Counted from the stretch's first letter, positions 1 through 8,658 are shown. The stretch: 12,991 nt of DNA from Peronospora farinosa (GCA_947646735.1 CANTFK010000276.1:1-12991); one strand, 5' to 3'. A program made the numbers and translations. Notes: generated by a model not told the origin, from the sequence alone.

Positions 1-358
1 TTAGCTCCGTGCATGTACAATCGCCGTCTCGAGACACCGTTTACGTTGAATGTATAAATGTTATATGCAGCTATACACAAGATTGCCTGCGGTAAGCACC
101 AAATACGTTTGCATTCATGTGAGGCCTACGGCAAGTTGATGACAAAGGTAAAATGTCGAGTTGCAAGAAATTGCACGTTTCCAAAGTGACGGAAGTCAAT
201 GATACACTTTGGAAACGTTCTCTTTCTCGCATGACTATGAAATGGGACGGAAACAAACGCAGTCTTTGCTCATCAAAATAATTACAGTCACTGAAAGAGT
301 TTTGTTTTCTCGTGCAATATGAGTGCGAACGTGAGGAAGCGGAGGATTGCAATGTTTA
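1..358. other. Non-coding stretch, nothing recognised
   Basis: No coding sequence, RNA gene or recognisable repeat was found on either strand. The open frames here (71-352 minus, 319-534 plus) have no family signature, no homologue elsewhere in the window and random-looking composition. The stretch lies outside the LTR-like segment that follows and may be flanking genomic DNA or older repeat sequence. Confidence 0.5.
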
Positions 359-863
359 ATGTAACGGGGTTACACGACGGTTGGATAACATTATTTAACG
401 TTACGTCACGGTTGCCAGCCATAATCGATTATATACGTTTTATTTCAATATACCTCTCTTTAAGAAGGTGTGCGTTGAGAAACGGTATCGGCAATACCGT
501 ACCGTATCGGTCATGCGACAGGATACGCTTCTAAAGAGTCGCGTATCCGATCTATATATATATAGCCAATCAGTAGCTAAGTTTATATTTAATTATAATT
601 TATTAAATATAGCTCAGTCTTAAATTTGCTAAATCGAAAGCACCGCGCGCGAGAAGCTCTAAAAGCTTCTGCGTGACGCCGGTGACTTCTTGTTTTAGAA
701 GTTCGTTGCACTCTCGCTTAAACAAGAGGCAACTGGTGGTACGACTGCTTAAGCAGTCGACCAACCGCATAACCACCCTCGCACGCGAAGGTAAGACGGT
801 CTAACCGCTTCCTCGCTTGTGCTGAAGGTGTACGAGGCAACTACGTAGAAGTGCCCGTCTACA
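359..863 (+). repeat. Possible LTR or LTR remnant, plus orientation
   Basis: The part from about 541 to 863 is a clear inverted match to about 7236-7575. The strongest block is 796-816, which matches 7295-7315 reversed without a mismatch. More matched blocks extend outward, around 555-580, 665-720 and 785-863. In the middle of the window the matching segment lies directly upstream of the B gag in the gag's own orientation, as a 5' LTR would. Here the segment ends in TACA at 863, and a TGTAAC start exists at 359 (tgtaacggggttaca is itself an inverted repeat). A tatatatatata tract at about 553-565 could be a promoter element. The outer limit at 359 is a guess; the homology at 541-863 is what is seen. 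No primer-binding site is evident just after 863, so this could be a solo or truncated LTR. Confidence 0.5.
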
Positions 864-1189
864 CTTTCAGCCTAATGTCTTCCTCTATGACTTAAGAGCT
901 GTGTAGCTCCACTACATCCTTCTCCTGTGTGCACTGGATCATGCAGCCTAGAAGGCTTTCAGCGCGGCGTTTATAGCGCGCGCCGCTTACTGGACCCTGG
1001 CGAGAGTAGAGAGAAATGTAGAGAATGCGAGATAATCCGACGCATGCGAAAGTTGAGCCACTTTGCTGGCAAGACGGCTTGCGTAACGCGTTTGCATACA
1101 TAGGCTTCTTTCTTGGATCACGAGTCATTCAAACATACTGTATGTGTATGCTGTACTTAGTACGTCGATATCAATTATCAAGTCCTGAA

Positions 1190-1207
1190 CTTAAATCTAG
1201 ATTTAAG
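1190..1207. repeat. Perfect 18-bp palindrome
   Basis: The sequence cttaaatctagatttaag is its own reverse complement. It sits immediately before the repeat segment that recurs at 7615, but is not itself conserved there. It may be a binding site or a hairpin, or simply chance in AT-rich DNA. Confidence 0.6.
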
Positions 1208-1216
1208 ATCGCAACA

Positions 1217-1351
1217 GACGTCCTTCTGAGACGTTGCGATGCCTAGCTTCAACTAGCGTCATCCCTTCCCATGTAAATCCATTAATGGATATTACATTCA
1301 CGAGGGTGGATCACATTTGTGTATCGTACCCAAGTGACAGGTCAAAAGTAA
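1217..1351 (+). repeat. Dispersed repeat segment, direct match to 7615-7754
   Basis: This segment aligns in the same orientation with 7615-7754 over roughly 135-140 bases, with scattered substitutions and small indels. The core attcacgagggtgg at 1296-1309 matches 7699-7712, and flanking matches include gacgtcc...tctga, aatccat..atggatat and acccaagtg. It probably derives from an oomycete LTR family. Read on the minus strand, a TGTAACA begins at 1422 just outside it, compatible with the start of a minus-strand LTR, but no complete LTR can be delimited. Confidence 0.55.
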
Positions 1352-1527
1352 TCATGGATACTTTTAGACCAAACACTAAGTATATTACTTAATGTTTACG
1401 TAAAACTAGATGCCCTGTTACACCATCCCCCGTTTTAGAACGATTTTACATTTTGTAAAACATCGCCTAGGAGACTGAGAGACTTGCGAGCCGTTATAAA
1501 CGCGCCGCTTTAGTCTGCTCAATTCTC

Positions 1528-2337
1528 ATGCCACCGAAACGTGATAAGGCTGATGGGTCGCCTGCAAAGGCGCCCATGCATTCCAGCTCTAAGCCCACGC
1601 GCCTCTATTGTTCGCAGCCGTCGCAAAGTGCCTCAGGCACTGAGGTAAATCTTCCATCTCGCTATAATGTGGATGAAGATCCATCTCTCATTGTGGACTA
1701 CAATGAGACTACGCCATTGCCATCACCCCAAAGTGGCGATGAGCAAAGCGCATTGATGGGACATATGTCCCCATCATTTGAGGCACCCGTCCTTGAGGGA
1801 GCGTCTATGTTTCCTGCAAGCGAAGGTAAAACCTCGTCGCCTGCGCCTAAGAGCGCAGAGACTAAGACGAGCACGCTACTTCGAAAGGAGTAGTCGCGAC
1901 TCAGTCAGATGTGACTCCTCAAGCTGATGTCTTAAAAATCCATAATGGAGAGTCAGACTCAGGTGAGTGTGAGCTTAAAGCTCCACCAAGTACACCGTCG
2001 GTCTCACTAGCCCGCCGTCGCGAGGGCGGATACGTGAGTGGTGGCTTGCCACCAATGCCACCTCCATCTGAGTGGATGAACTCGGATGGGTATAGTGCAG
2101 CACTTTTGCAGCGTGCAACTATAGACGCTTATAAATTTTATAGCGTCTTTCCCTCGTGGAAAAAGCAGGGCAAAGCACTTGCCGTGCTTTCCCAATTCCA
2201 GTCGTGCTGCGTTCTAACGAAACAGCTGACGATTATGAAGTTGAACTTCGGCGCCGTGTAACGTTTCATGTAGATGCAATGAAACAACGGTCGCAGAGAA
2301 TCAGCTTCGCCATGAAGCGTGCGCATGAAATCTTGGG
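1528..2337 (+). pseudogene. Broken gag-like ORF of unassigned element A (5' part)
   Basis: The reading frame opens at ATG 1528 and runs to a TAG at 1891-1893, giving a 121-residue Ser/Pro/acidic, low-complexity N-terminus that is probably disordered. Coding potential continues in a second frame from about 1880 to about 2180 and in a third to 2337, so at least two frameshifts are present. The later part contains a motif ATIDAYKF..VFPSW..QGK, and then a basic stretch around MKQRSQRISFA that ends in HEILG. The same protein pattern recurs on the minus strand at 12640-12991, which shows that this was a real repeated gene. It is then cut at 2337 by the integrase of element B. I do not recognise the family. 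Position behind an LTR-like segment and the composition suggest a retroelement gag, but this is inference. No zinc knuckle or enzymatic motif is visible in the retained part. Confidence 0.55.
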
Positions 2338-3371
2338 CATTCTTGCCGTGCCTCCTCTGTAACATCGTGACCACTGCTAAATGAGCAGTGTCACTAGGGC
2401 AACCTTGGCCTTTTTTTGGCATTCGCATCGAGCGAAATGAGGGTCCCTCCCCCACTAAGTCTCAGGCTGCGCACAAACAGACTGGCGTCCGAGGATGGCG
2501 CAGTCCGTTAATATAAAAGGTGTTTCACCCGTACTTGCGTGAACACTGTTATTAAAAGCGAGCTCCACGAATGGCAATTGTTTGCTCCATTCCTTAGAAG
2601 TCGCTACTGTACGCAACACATCCGCCACGACTCGATTGGCTCGTTCTGTTTGGCCATCGGTCTGGGGGTGATCAGCGGTTGACATGTGGAGCTTGCTACC
2701 AAGCAACTCAAACACATGACGCCAAAAACCCGACGTAAAACGCGGATCCCGGTCCGATACTATGGACTCGGGCATCCCGTGTAGTCGATACACGTGATCC
2801 AGAAACAAGAGGGCAGCCTCTTTTCCTGAGATCTTGGTGCTACATGGTGCCAAATGCACCATCTTGCTCAGTCTGTCTCCAAAGACAACGAGCCCCGTCC
2901 TGCTTTTATGGTCAGGCGGTAAGCCAAACATGAAGTCCAAACTGACCGACTTCCAACATTCAGTTGGAACCGGCAGTGGCTTCAGTGGCGCACTGTTCGA
3001 AGGTACAGGCTTTATGCGCTGACACTCTTCGCATGAGCGAATATAGTTGGCCAGCCACCGATATAGGTGGTGCCACCAAAATTCCTCTGACACTCGTAAG
3101 AATGTCTTTTCACGACCCAAATTCTCACTAGATGGCACATCATGGCACTCGTGAAGTATCATCAGCTTGAGATCTGTACATAGATTCTCAAGGGATCACA
3201 GGGTGACAGTTGATGCCATAACAGGCCATCACTGTAACTAAAGCGATTTAGTTTCGCTTTGAAGTGCGACGGAAGGGTAATCTTTCGTCCACCAAAATTA
3301 TCCAACAGCAGGCGACAATGTTCGTCCTGACTGTAACACTCCTTGATATCGGAGGCCATTGAGCTCGTCAC
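2336..3371 (-). pseudogene. B integrase, left copy (zinc-binding and catalytic core, truncated)
   Basis: The N-terminal piece (3371-3162) and a 235-codon core (3162-2455) lie in different frames, so there is a frameshift near 3162. The core begins with an HHCC-type zinc-binding region: HECHD and CEEC are present, but the position where the second His (GH.G) is expected reads ENLG. The catalytic triad is complete: D76 (SLDFMFGLPPD), D137 (VSDRDPRF) and E173 (TDGQTERAN), with exactly 35 residues between the last two. The frame ends at 2455, and the remaining homology to 2336 is out of frame before the abrupt join to the A gene. Integrase would insert retrotransposon cDNA into chromosomes. This copy lacks the GPY/F module and the chromodomain. 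Protein sequence matches the right copy. Confidence 0.92.
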
Positions 3372-3966
3372 ATGTTAGGCCTTCATGGCTGCCAATGTTG
3401 ACGACTCAACTTGTGCTTTCGCACGAGACACACTTTCCTGGTGTCTTGCCTCGAAGTCTGGTCTGCGCGATAACGCGTCAGCCAAGACATTCGACTTACC
3501 CGTCTTATATTCAACTTTGAAATTAAATTCAGAGAAGAATGTTAGCCATCTCGCCATTCTCGGCGAGAGGTGCGGTGAATTTATAGCGGTCCGCAGTGAT
3601 GCGTGATCCGTATAAACCACAAAAGGTTCGGTGCCCAAGAGGTGCACACGAACATTAACAAGATAACACTTAATTGAAAGTAGCTTCTTGTCATGCACAG
3701 GGTAATATCAGCTCTGCGGCTTTCAAAAGCCGAGACTGATACGAAATGACATGGCCAATGACGCTGTATTTCTTCTACTTGAGCGCTCTGCCTATTGCAA
3801 AGTTGCTTGCATCGCAGATGACGCTAAAGAGCTTATCCGCGTCTGGCGATGTCAAGACTGGTGCCTCTACAAGAGATTGCTTCACTGAAGTGAACGCACC
3901 TTCTAGCTCCTTTGACCAAGTCCATTCTGTATCCTTTTTCAAAAGGTCAGAAATGGCTTAGTCTGC
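3372..3966 (-). pseudogene. B RNase H domain, left copy (broken)
   Basis: This region follows the RT connection and would degrade RNA in RNA:DNA hybrids. Visible signatures are the first catalytic Asp in ICDASNFAIG, the TDHASLRTA motif, and NVLADALSRR near the end, the usual tail of gypsy RNase H. The domain is split. The first third lies in one frame (about 3966-3700) with an in-frame TAG after GRALK, and the rest (3698-3375) lies in another frame after an indel close to 3706-3698. The same lesions occur in the right copy at the mirrored positions, so they predate the duplication. It ends at 3375 with a TAA just before the integrase region. Confidence 0.88.
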
Positions 3967-4876
3967 TCCGCATAATTCTTGCTGTACTTATGCAAGTAAT
4001 TAGCAAGCCCAAGGAATTGGCGCAGATCCTTCACATTATGTGGGACTGGCCATTCCTTTACAGCTTTTACCTTTTCTGGGCCTGCTCGTACACCATGTGC
4101 ACCTACGATGGAGCCTAGTACAGGTATATCGGAGACCCCTATTACGCACTTTTGCAAGTTCACGTATAATTGAGCGTCACCCAGAGTCTGCAACACAGCG
4201 TCTAAATGACGCTTGTGCGACTCTATCGCGCTCAGACCGTCCTCCGACCTACTATGCACGAATACATCGTCAAAGTAATGGGGCGCATAGTCACGGTGCT
4301 GACGCATCACGTGAGCCACCGCTCGGTTGAATGTTGCCGGAGCATTTTTCAACCCTTGTGGCATCACAAGCCACTCCCACAGCATACCGCTTGGGGTGCT
4401 TACTGCCGTTTTGGCTACATCGGTATCTCTCATTAGAAGCTAATAGTAGCCATCCTTCAGATCCAACGCGGAAAAGATAGGTGACTTTCCCATGGAATTC
4501 AACAAAACATCTTTCCGCGGGATCGGCGTTCGAAATGAAATGGTGGCCGTGTTCAGCTTATTATAAGCATGAACCACGCGCCATCCACCTGTTGCTTTAC
4601 GCACACAGAAGGTCAGGCTACAGTGAGGCAACTTGCTCTCACGTACATGACCCGCCTTAGCTCGCTTGTCGAAGAACTCATCGATATAATCGACTTGTTC
4701 CTTCGGCAAAGGCCATTGCCTGTTCACACAATACTTGGTGCCAGGCTCCAGATCAATCTCGTGCCTGATGCCCCTATCGACCGGTAGGCGGCTCGGCACT
4801 TGTGCTGGAAACACATCACGGTGTTTCCACAGAACATAATAGAGCGTGCTGTACTTTAAGGCTTCCCAGACTTGAG
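3939..4876 (-). pseudogene. B reverse transcriptase, left copy (broken, catalytic YFDD intact)
   Basis: RNA-dependent DNA polymerase region of the pol polyprotein. Motifs in order: PLPKEQVDYIDEFF and GGWRVVHAYNKLN (finger region), then IFSALDLKDGYY carrying the first catalytic Asp, GMLWEWLVMPQGL.NAPATFNR (primer/template grip), YFDDVFVHS (the YxDD box, intact here), and the DLRQFLGLANYLHKYS tail. A TAG stop interrupts the frame right after DGYY (4437-4439), where gypsy elements normally have Gln. A frameshift occurs at about 3945-3960 after YAEQTKP, and another separates RT from the upstream linker near 4870-4920. All three are also present in the right copy. The left copy is the better preserved at the catalytic box. 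Confidence 0.92.
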
Positions 4877-5654
4877 CATCAAACCGTTCTTCTTGTCGGT
4901 CTTCAAGACGCTCTCATCCATTGTGGACGATGAGCAACAGTCCACCAGGTCTCTTCTGGAACTGGTGCGACTATCTCGTGGATCTTTCCTTCCTTTAGTT
5001 CGGACAGGAACAGATCCCACTTCATCTCCGAGAGATGACGTGGGATCTGTTCCTGTTACTATCTCCTCGGCAGATGCCAAGACAAGTTGGATCACCTCAA
5101 CTGAGAGTGTCTCCGGCATTTTGTCTTCGACGGCCTCGAACAACTCGTTCGTAGGTCCGTCCTCTTGGACCGATACTGATCCAAGGGTCACTCGTTTCGA
5201 CGTGCCCTTGATCGTCTTAATACGTCTGGTGCTCGTTATTCGAGTCACCACGACCTTTGACCTGGAAGAAGGTGTCGTTTCTATCTCAGCTAACGCACTC
5301 CTTCCAACCGCACCAGGCTCATGGCTCTGTGCCGGTTCTTGTGGCGCTTGACTTCCTGTCATCCCACCATCAACTGCCACATTCCCTCGGATCTTTGCAG
5401 GACTATTGGACGCATGACTACCTGTCATCGCCCCATTCACTACACCAGTCTTTTCGACCTGGGTAGGAATATGTGTCACCTGGCTTTCTGCCAGTGCACC
5501 TCCAACTACACCACTCCTTTCGAACTGGATAGTTCCTGGTGTCGATTGACATACCGTCATCGCACCCTCGACTGTGTTGGACACAGCATCAGCCACATAA
5601 GCCTCTCGCAAGAGCACATCCTTTCCGGTGTCTCGCGTAGAGCTAGCGAATGTG
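4859..5654 (-). pseudogene. B protease-RT linker, left copy, with 22-residue tandem repeats
   Basis: This is the low-complexity, Thr/Ser/Val-rich stretch of pol between protease and RT. It has no enzymatic motif. About five degenerate 22-residue units are visible (nucleotides about 5258-5587); each is built around a V.GAMT.S or V.GALAES core followed by a Thr/Pro-rich end. Downstream comes a Lys/Arg-rich part (TSTRRIKTIKGTSKR) and an almost perfect 53-base hairpin at 5004-5056 inside the frame. The frame is open from the protease down to a TAA at 4856-4858 but is out of phase with RT. It mirrors 8262-9060 with a small number of amino-acid differences. Confidence 0.8.
5004..5056. repeat. 53-base near-perfect hairpin (left arm)
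   Basis: Two 17-base arms (5004-5020 and 5040-5056) are exact reverse complements. Inside them, after one mismatch, a further 7-base stem closes on a 3-base loop. It mirrors 8860-8912. See that entry for details. Confidence 0.9.
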
Positions 5655-6105
5655 CGTGTACGCCAGTCTATCCATGATTGGTGTTTAGCCAACCAAGGCA
5701 TGCCTATGATGAGGTCGTACGGACTCTCCATACCTAGCACTGTGAACTTCTCTTCACAAGAGAAGTCACCAAAGCTGAAGGCGAGTTGAACTTGAACTAC
5801 GGCCAATTTAACAAGTGCGCCGTTCTCTAAACGAACGATCGCCTCTTCTCGCTTGCCATCCTGGCAAAGCGACTCATAACTCACCGGACTCTTTTTCGAG
5901 CCGAGCCGCAAGTTTCACAAAATTATGTGATGCACAGAATCCACGAGAAGGGTCATCACTTGGTCATAACCTCGTACTCGAGCGCTATAGACCAAAAGGG
6001 TTGAGGTCCGACCTTTCGGAACCTCAGGTACTATGCTACCCATTTGTTCGATAACTCTGAACAAAGGGGTAGCTTCAGAGTCCGCGACAGTAGGGCATCC
6101 CGCCC
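5655..6105 (-). pseudogene. B aspartic protease, left copy (active site disrupted)
   Basis: Retroviral-type aspartic protease that would cleave the Gag-Pol polyprotein. Seen: the lead-in MTLLVDS reaching the catalytic Asp-Ser (5936-5941 on the plus strand), a central block LVKLAVVQVQL, and the conserved C-terminal YDLIIGMPWL...IDWRTRT at about 5725-5645, typical of gypsy proteases. The expected Gly of the D-S-G triad is lost: the frame breaks directly after DS at about 5933-5936, consistent with loss of one base. The following A-S-H-N-F block continues in another frame before meeting a TGA, and the main frame is regained by about 5900-5850. Upstream the frame is continuous with gag-end sequence (about 6100-5940). 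The right B copy has no counterpart for most of this region. Confidence 0.82.
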
Positions 6106-7218
6106 CTACTGCGCTCCCACATTTCCCGACCCATTTTGGGCAGGTGCTGAACCCGTGCGTCGTGCACGCTGGTTTTTCGCACCTCCCTTCGGGTAGGGAG
6201 CCTTCTTGCTGGCTGCCTTAGAACCAGCAGCAAGTTTGACACAGCAGCGAGCCATCATATGGCCTCGCTTGCCGCACTTGTAGCAGATCACATCTGCATT
6301 GCCTAACTCCATAGGAGTAGCATCAGACTTCTCGGACGACGGCCTGTGATAGGCTGTCGCCGAGGCACTGTTGTAGGATTGCTCCTCAACCGTGGCAATA
6401 TCAATTGCCTCTTCCATCGTCGCTGGCATCTTTCTATAAAAGCCTGAAGCGATGGGCCGATCCGTAGTCCATTCATGATCGCAGGCACCTTAATGTGGTT
6501 CGATATTTCGGAACATATTAGTGGAGGCAGACAGCAAACGCATTTTCTGCACATACTCTTCCAGAAATTGTTTCGCCTGTCGTGCTCCAAAGAAGCGCGC
6601 CATAAGCAACACTTCGTTGTTAGGCGGCTGATACTTGGCGCGAATCTTTGCCTTGAAGATCGTCCATGATGGAAATGCATCAGCATTAGCCATCAGCGCA
6701 GAGTATGCCCACTCTGACGCTTTGACACGCAAGTTGGACATGGCATACGACACCATTATGGTGTCGTCTTCGATGAGCTGCGCCACTCCACATTGCTCAA
6801 CTGCTAATAGCCAGTGAACAATCGTATGAGGGCTAGTTCCATTGAACTTCGGAGGGTCCATCCGAATGGGCCTCAGTTGAGTAGGCCGGGCCGAGAGCGT
6901 CTCAACAGTTCTATTGAGCGCCTCATTACGTGCCTGCTCAAGCCTAAGCTCATCCTAAGTCTTATTGATGGACTCAGCCGTGGCTTGGCCGTTTGCCTCG
7001 GAAGCATTTCTACGCTGTCCGAGCACAAACGCCTCGAATTGCTCCAACTGAGCAACATGTTGCTCAGGAGGACAATGCAAGAGATTGGCTACCAATTCCC
7101 TGCGCCAAATGTTCTGCCAACTCCCTATGATGTTGGGAGAGGTGAGGAAAGTTCCCAATTCATATTGAGGGACATCCGTAGCCACACGCACGCTCAGAGA
7201 GACGAGTCGTGAGAAGGA
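6106..7218 (-). pseudogene. B gag, left copy (capsid and zinc knuckle, several breaks)
   Basis: Structural nucleocapsid gene. Three pieces are visible. (1) 7191-6955: a helical, Gln/Glu-rich N-terminus without an ATG in frame, ended by TAG at 6955-6957. (2) The same frame continues from 6954 to 6490 with MDPPKFNGTSPHTIVHWL, a capsid-like helical region containing W, LL and EYVQKM motifs typical of gypsy gag. (3) After a frameshift near 6495, the block KVPAIMNGLRIGPSLQAF lies in a second frame. The third frame (6429-6106) carries MPATMEEAIDIATVEEQSYN, then a CCHC zinc knuckle CYKCGKRGHMMARC and a basic tail. At least one nonsense codon and two frameshifts are present. The 3' end overlaps the protease frame, so gag and pol are out of phase at 6106. 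The right copy lacks gag entirely. Confidence 0.85.
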
Positions 7219-7232
7219 CTACTAGTGCTACC
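7218..7232 (-). promoter_or_regulatory. Candidate primer-binding site of B
   Basis: Read on the minus strand, TGGTAGCACTAGTAG starts 3 bases after the putative LTR end (TCTTCA, finishing at 7236). A TGG start just behind a CA-terminated LTR is the usual arrangement for tRNA-primed retroelements. The cognate tRNA was not identified, so this is provisional. Confidence 0.4.
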
Positions 7233-7235
7233 AAG

Positions 7236-7575
7236 TGAAGACGGGCATTTTGAAAGAAGCTGCCACGTACTACGCGGGCACACCTTCAAGCAGTGCGAGG
7301 AAGCGGTTAGACCGTTTTACCTCCGCGTGCGGTGGTGGGGGTGTTGTGAAAGGCTTAAGCGTTGTACTAACCGTTACCGGTTGCCTATAAGCGAAATGAG
7401 CAACGAACTATACAACAAGCACCTAATGGCTTCACGGAAGCTGTTTTTAATTATAACGTGCGCAGTGAGTGCGATGCATTAAATTCAATACTGACTTATA
7501 TTACATAGAAATCAACTTAATACAAATTTAACTACTGATTGCTTCATTATGCAAAGATTGGATTTGCGTCTGCGT
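7236..7575 (-). repeat. LTR-like segment upstream of B gag
   Basis: This segment lies directly upstream of the B gag in gag orientation and is an inverted match to 541-863, at roughly 65-75 percent identity by eye, higher at 7295-7330. It ends in CA (minus strand, at 7236) next to a TGG-starting candidate primer-binding site. The outer boundary is not resolved: homology becomes weak beyond about 7575 and no convincing TG start was found. No second LTR in the same orientation exists in the window, since the 3' end of this element is missing. Confidence 0.6.
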
Positions 7576-7614
7576 ATTCCTACGTGCAAGCTAATTATAT
7601 TTAAGCTCGCTGAT

Positions 7615-7754
7615 GACGTCCGTCTGAAGCGTCACCATGACGCCTACTTCCCACTGGGCGTCATTCCCGTTGATGTTGAATCCATCCATGGATATCATAT
7701 TCACGAGGGTGGGTCACATTGATGTGCCTCACCCAAGTGGCAAGTCTAAGGTAA
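7615..7754 (+). repeat. Dispersed repeat segment, direct match to 1217-1351
   Basis: This is the partner of 1217-1351 in the same orientation. It abuts the LTR-like segment at 7236-7575, which has the opposite orientation relative to its own partner at 541-863. The middle region is therefore a mosaic rather than a simple copy of the left flank. If the segment is part of the B LTR, it would be its 5' (U3) portion read on the minus strand, with a TGTTACC near 7756-7750. Confidence 0.5.
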
Positions 7755-8261
7755 CACGTTGAACACCCTAGTTATTTTTATAATATAAGAGGTCAGGTGT
7801 AGAAAGTAGACTTACTGTAATGACCTTAATGCAATAGAGGAAATATAAGTGTATGATATATTCAGCGTTAAATACTCCCGTTTGTCAGCACTATAACATG
7901 CATCTTGAACGGCACTACGACTTGACCCTGTCACATGGCATATGGCGTCCGTCTGGTCTGCCCATCATCTTATGATGGTACCACGTGGAGGCCGTATTTC
8001 TTTGTCTCATATGTCAAGTTGTCGCAAAACATCCTATCAGATGAGATAGGACCTTACCTGTCATAGGTCTTGCACTTGCACTTGAACCTCGTAACCGCGA
8101 CGACCTGCCAGAAATAATACCTTCTAACAAAAGGCCGTGTGGTCCAACCGCTCCACCAATTGCTGAGTCTACTGTGTCCTACCTTGCAATAATTTTTTCT
8201 TGCCGAAGTTGGTTGCAAAGATGAAATGCGAAAACCACACCAGAAGAATAGTCTCCGCACG
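7755..8261. other. Spacer between B copies, nothing recognised
   Basis: About 500 bases with no supported gene, RNA or element motif in six frames. It includes a small perfect stem (tcctatc, 8032-8038, pairing with 8045-8051). From about 8195 to 8261 there may be faint similarity to the 3' end of the B protease region, but it is too gapped to call. This is the sequence into which the right B copy was joined. Confidence 0.4.
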
Positions 8262-8328
8262 CACAGTCGATAGCTCTACGCAAGACACCGGAAAGGATGT
8301 GCTCTTGCGAGAGGCTTATGTGACTGAT

Positions 8329-8658
8329 TCTGTGTCCAACACAGTCGAGGGTGCGATGACGGTATGTCAATCGACACCAGGAACTATCCAGTTCGAAAGG
8401 AGTGGTGTAGTTGGAGGTGCACTGGCAGAAAGCCAGGTGACACATATTCCTACCCAGGTCGAAAAGACTGGTGTAGTGAATGTGGCGATGACAGGTAGTC
8501 ATGCGTCCAATAGTCCTGCAAAGATCCGAGGGAATGTGGCAGTTGATGGTGGGATGACAGGAAGTCAAGCGCCACAAGAACCGGCACAGAGCCATGAGCC
8601 TGGTGCGGTTGGAAGGAGTGCGTTAGCTGAGATAGCAACGACACCTTCTTCCAGGTCA
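8329..8658 (+). repeat. Five tandem degenerate 66-bp (22-codon) repeats
   Basis: Units begin at 8329, 8395, 8461, 8527 and 8593. At protein level the alignable columns are a hydrophobic pair before position 7, Gly-Ala or Gly-Gly at 8-9, Met/Leu at 10, Thr/Ala at 11, and a Pro/Thr-rich end. Unit 3 (EKTGVVNVAMTGSHASNSPA) and unit 4 share MTGS. The period is exact in all five units, with no indels, although sequence identity is modest. The mirrored set is at 5258-5587. Confidence 0.7.

Larger units (their letters stand above)
864..1527. other. Non-coding region upstream of the A gene
   Basis: No coding sequence is supported. The region contains the repeat segment at 1217-1351 (listed separately), a perfect 18-bp palindrome at 1190-1207 and a short stem at 1444-1459. 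A TATAAA at 1495-1500 lies about 25 bases upstream of gctcaattctca (1517-1528). That string resembles the oomycete initiator consensus but overlaps the first ATG, so it is weak evidence for a transcription start. The open frames at 892-1128 (minus) and 1025-1246 (plus) show no family features and are probably chance. Confidence 0.4.
2336..5654 (-). repeat. Left arm of the 3.3-kb inverted repeat
   Basis: This arm is the reverse complement of 8262-11579. Paired coordinates sum to 13916 throughout, changing to 13915 beyond a homopolymer (seven T at 2411-2417 here, six A on the right). By eye I count about 18 substitutions in 3.3 kb, most of them in the inner half. The arm covers B integrase (truncated), RNase H, RT and the protease-RT linker. 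Its outer end joins the A gene with a 2-base overlap (GG, 2336-2337). Its inner end fades at about 5640-5654, inside the protease/linker coding sequence. Confidence 0.97.
2336..7575 (-). mobile_element. Ty3/gypsy element B, left copy (5' LTR to integrase core, 3' truncated)
   Basis: On the minus strand the order is LTR-like segment (7575-7236), gag, protease, linker, reverse transcriptase, RNase H and integrase. The PR-RT-RH-IN order defines Ty3/gypsy (Metaviridae) rather than copia. The right copy adds a chromodomain, so the element is a chromovirus. A candidate primer-binding site follows the LTR end: read on the minus strand, TGGTAGCACTAGTAG covers 7232 to 7218. The element stops at 2336 inside integrase and is fused to the A gene, so the integrase C-terminus, chromodomain and 3' LTR are missing. 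Many frameshifts and stops make it non-functional. Its 5' limit is uncertain. Confidence 0.85.

Noticed and set aside
1..534. Small open frames near the left end (71-352, 319-534)
   Set aside because: No homologue within the window, no motif, and no start or promoter context; probably chance.
1495..1528. TATA box plus oomycete initiator as promoter of gene A
   Set aside because: TATAAA and an initiator-like string are correctly spaced, but the start would coincide with the ATG and the match is imperfect; not listed as a feature.
2138..2455. 105-codon minus-strand frame crossing the B/A junction
   Set aside because: It reads out-of-frame integrase tail and then the antisense of the A gene; no domain is preserved, so it is a by-product of the fusion.
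5321..5677. Antisense frames over the linker (also 8179-8595 and 4872-5351)
   Set aside because: They lie opposite the repetitive linker in both arms, vary with it, and have no family features; they are shadows of the pol frame.
6100..6125. Programmed frameshift between gag and pol
   Set aside because: The frames do change here, but no clear slippery heptamer is seen and the gene already has several random frameshifts, so decay is sufficient explanation.
8195..8261. Extension of right-arm homology into protease
   Set aside because: A few shared words can be aligned only with several gaps; not distinguishable from chance by eye.
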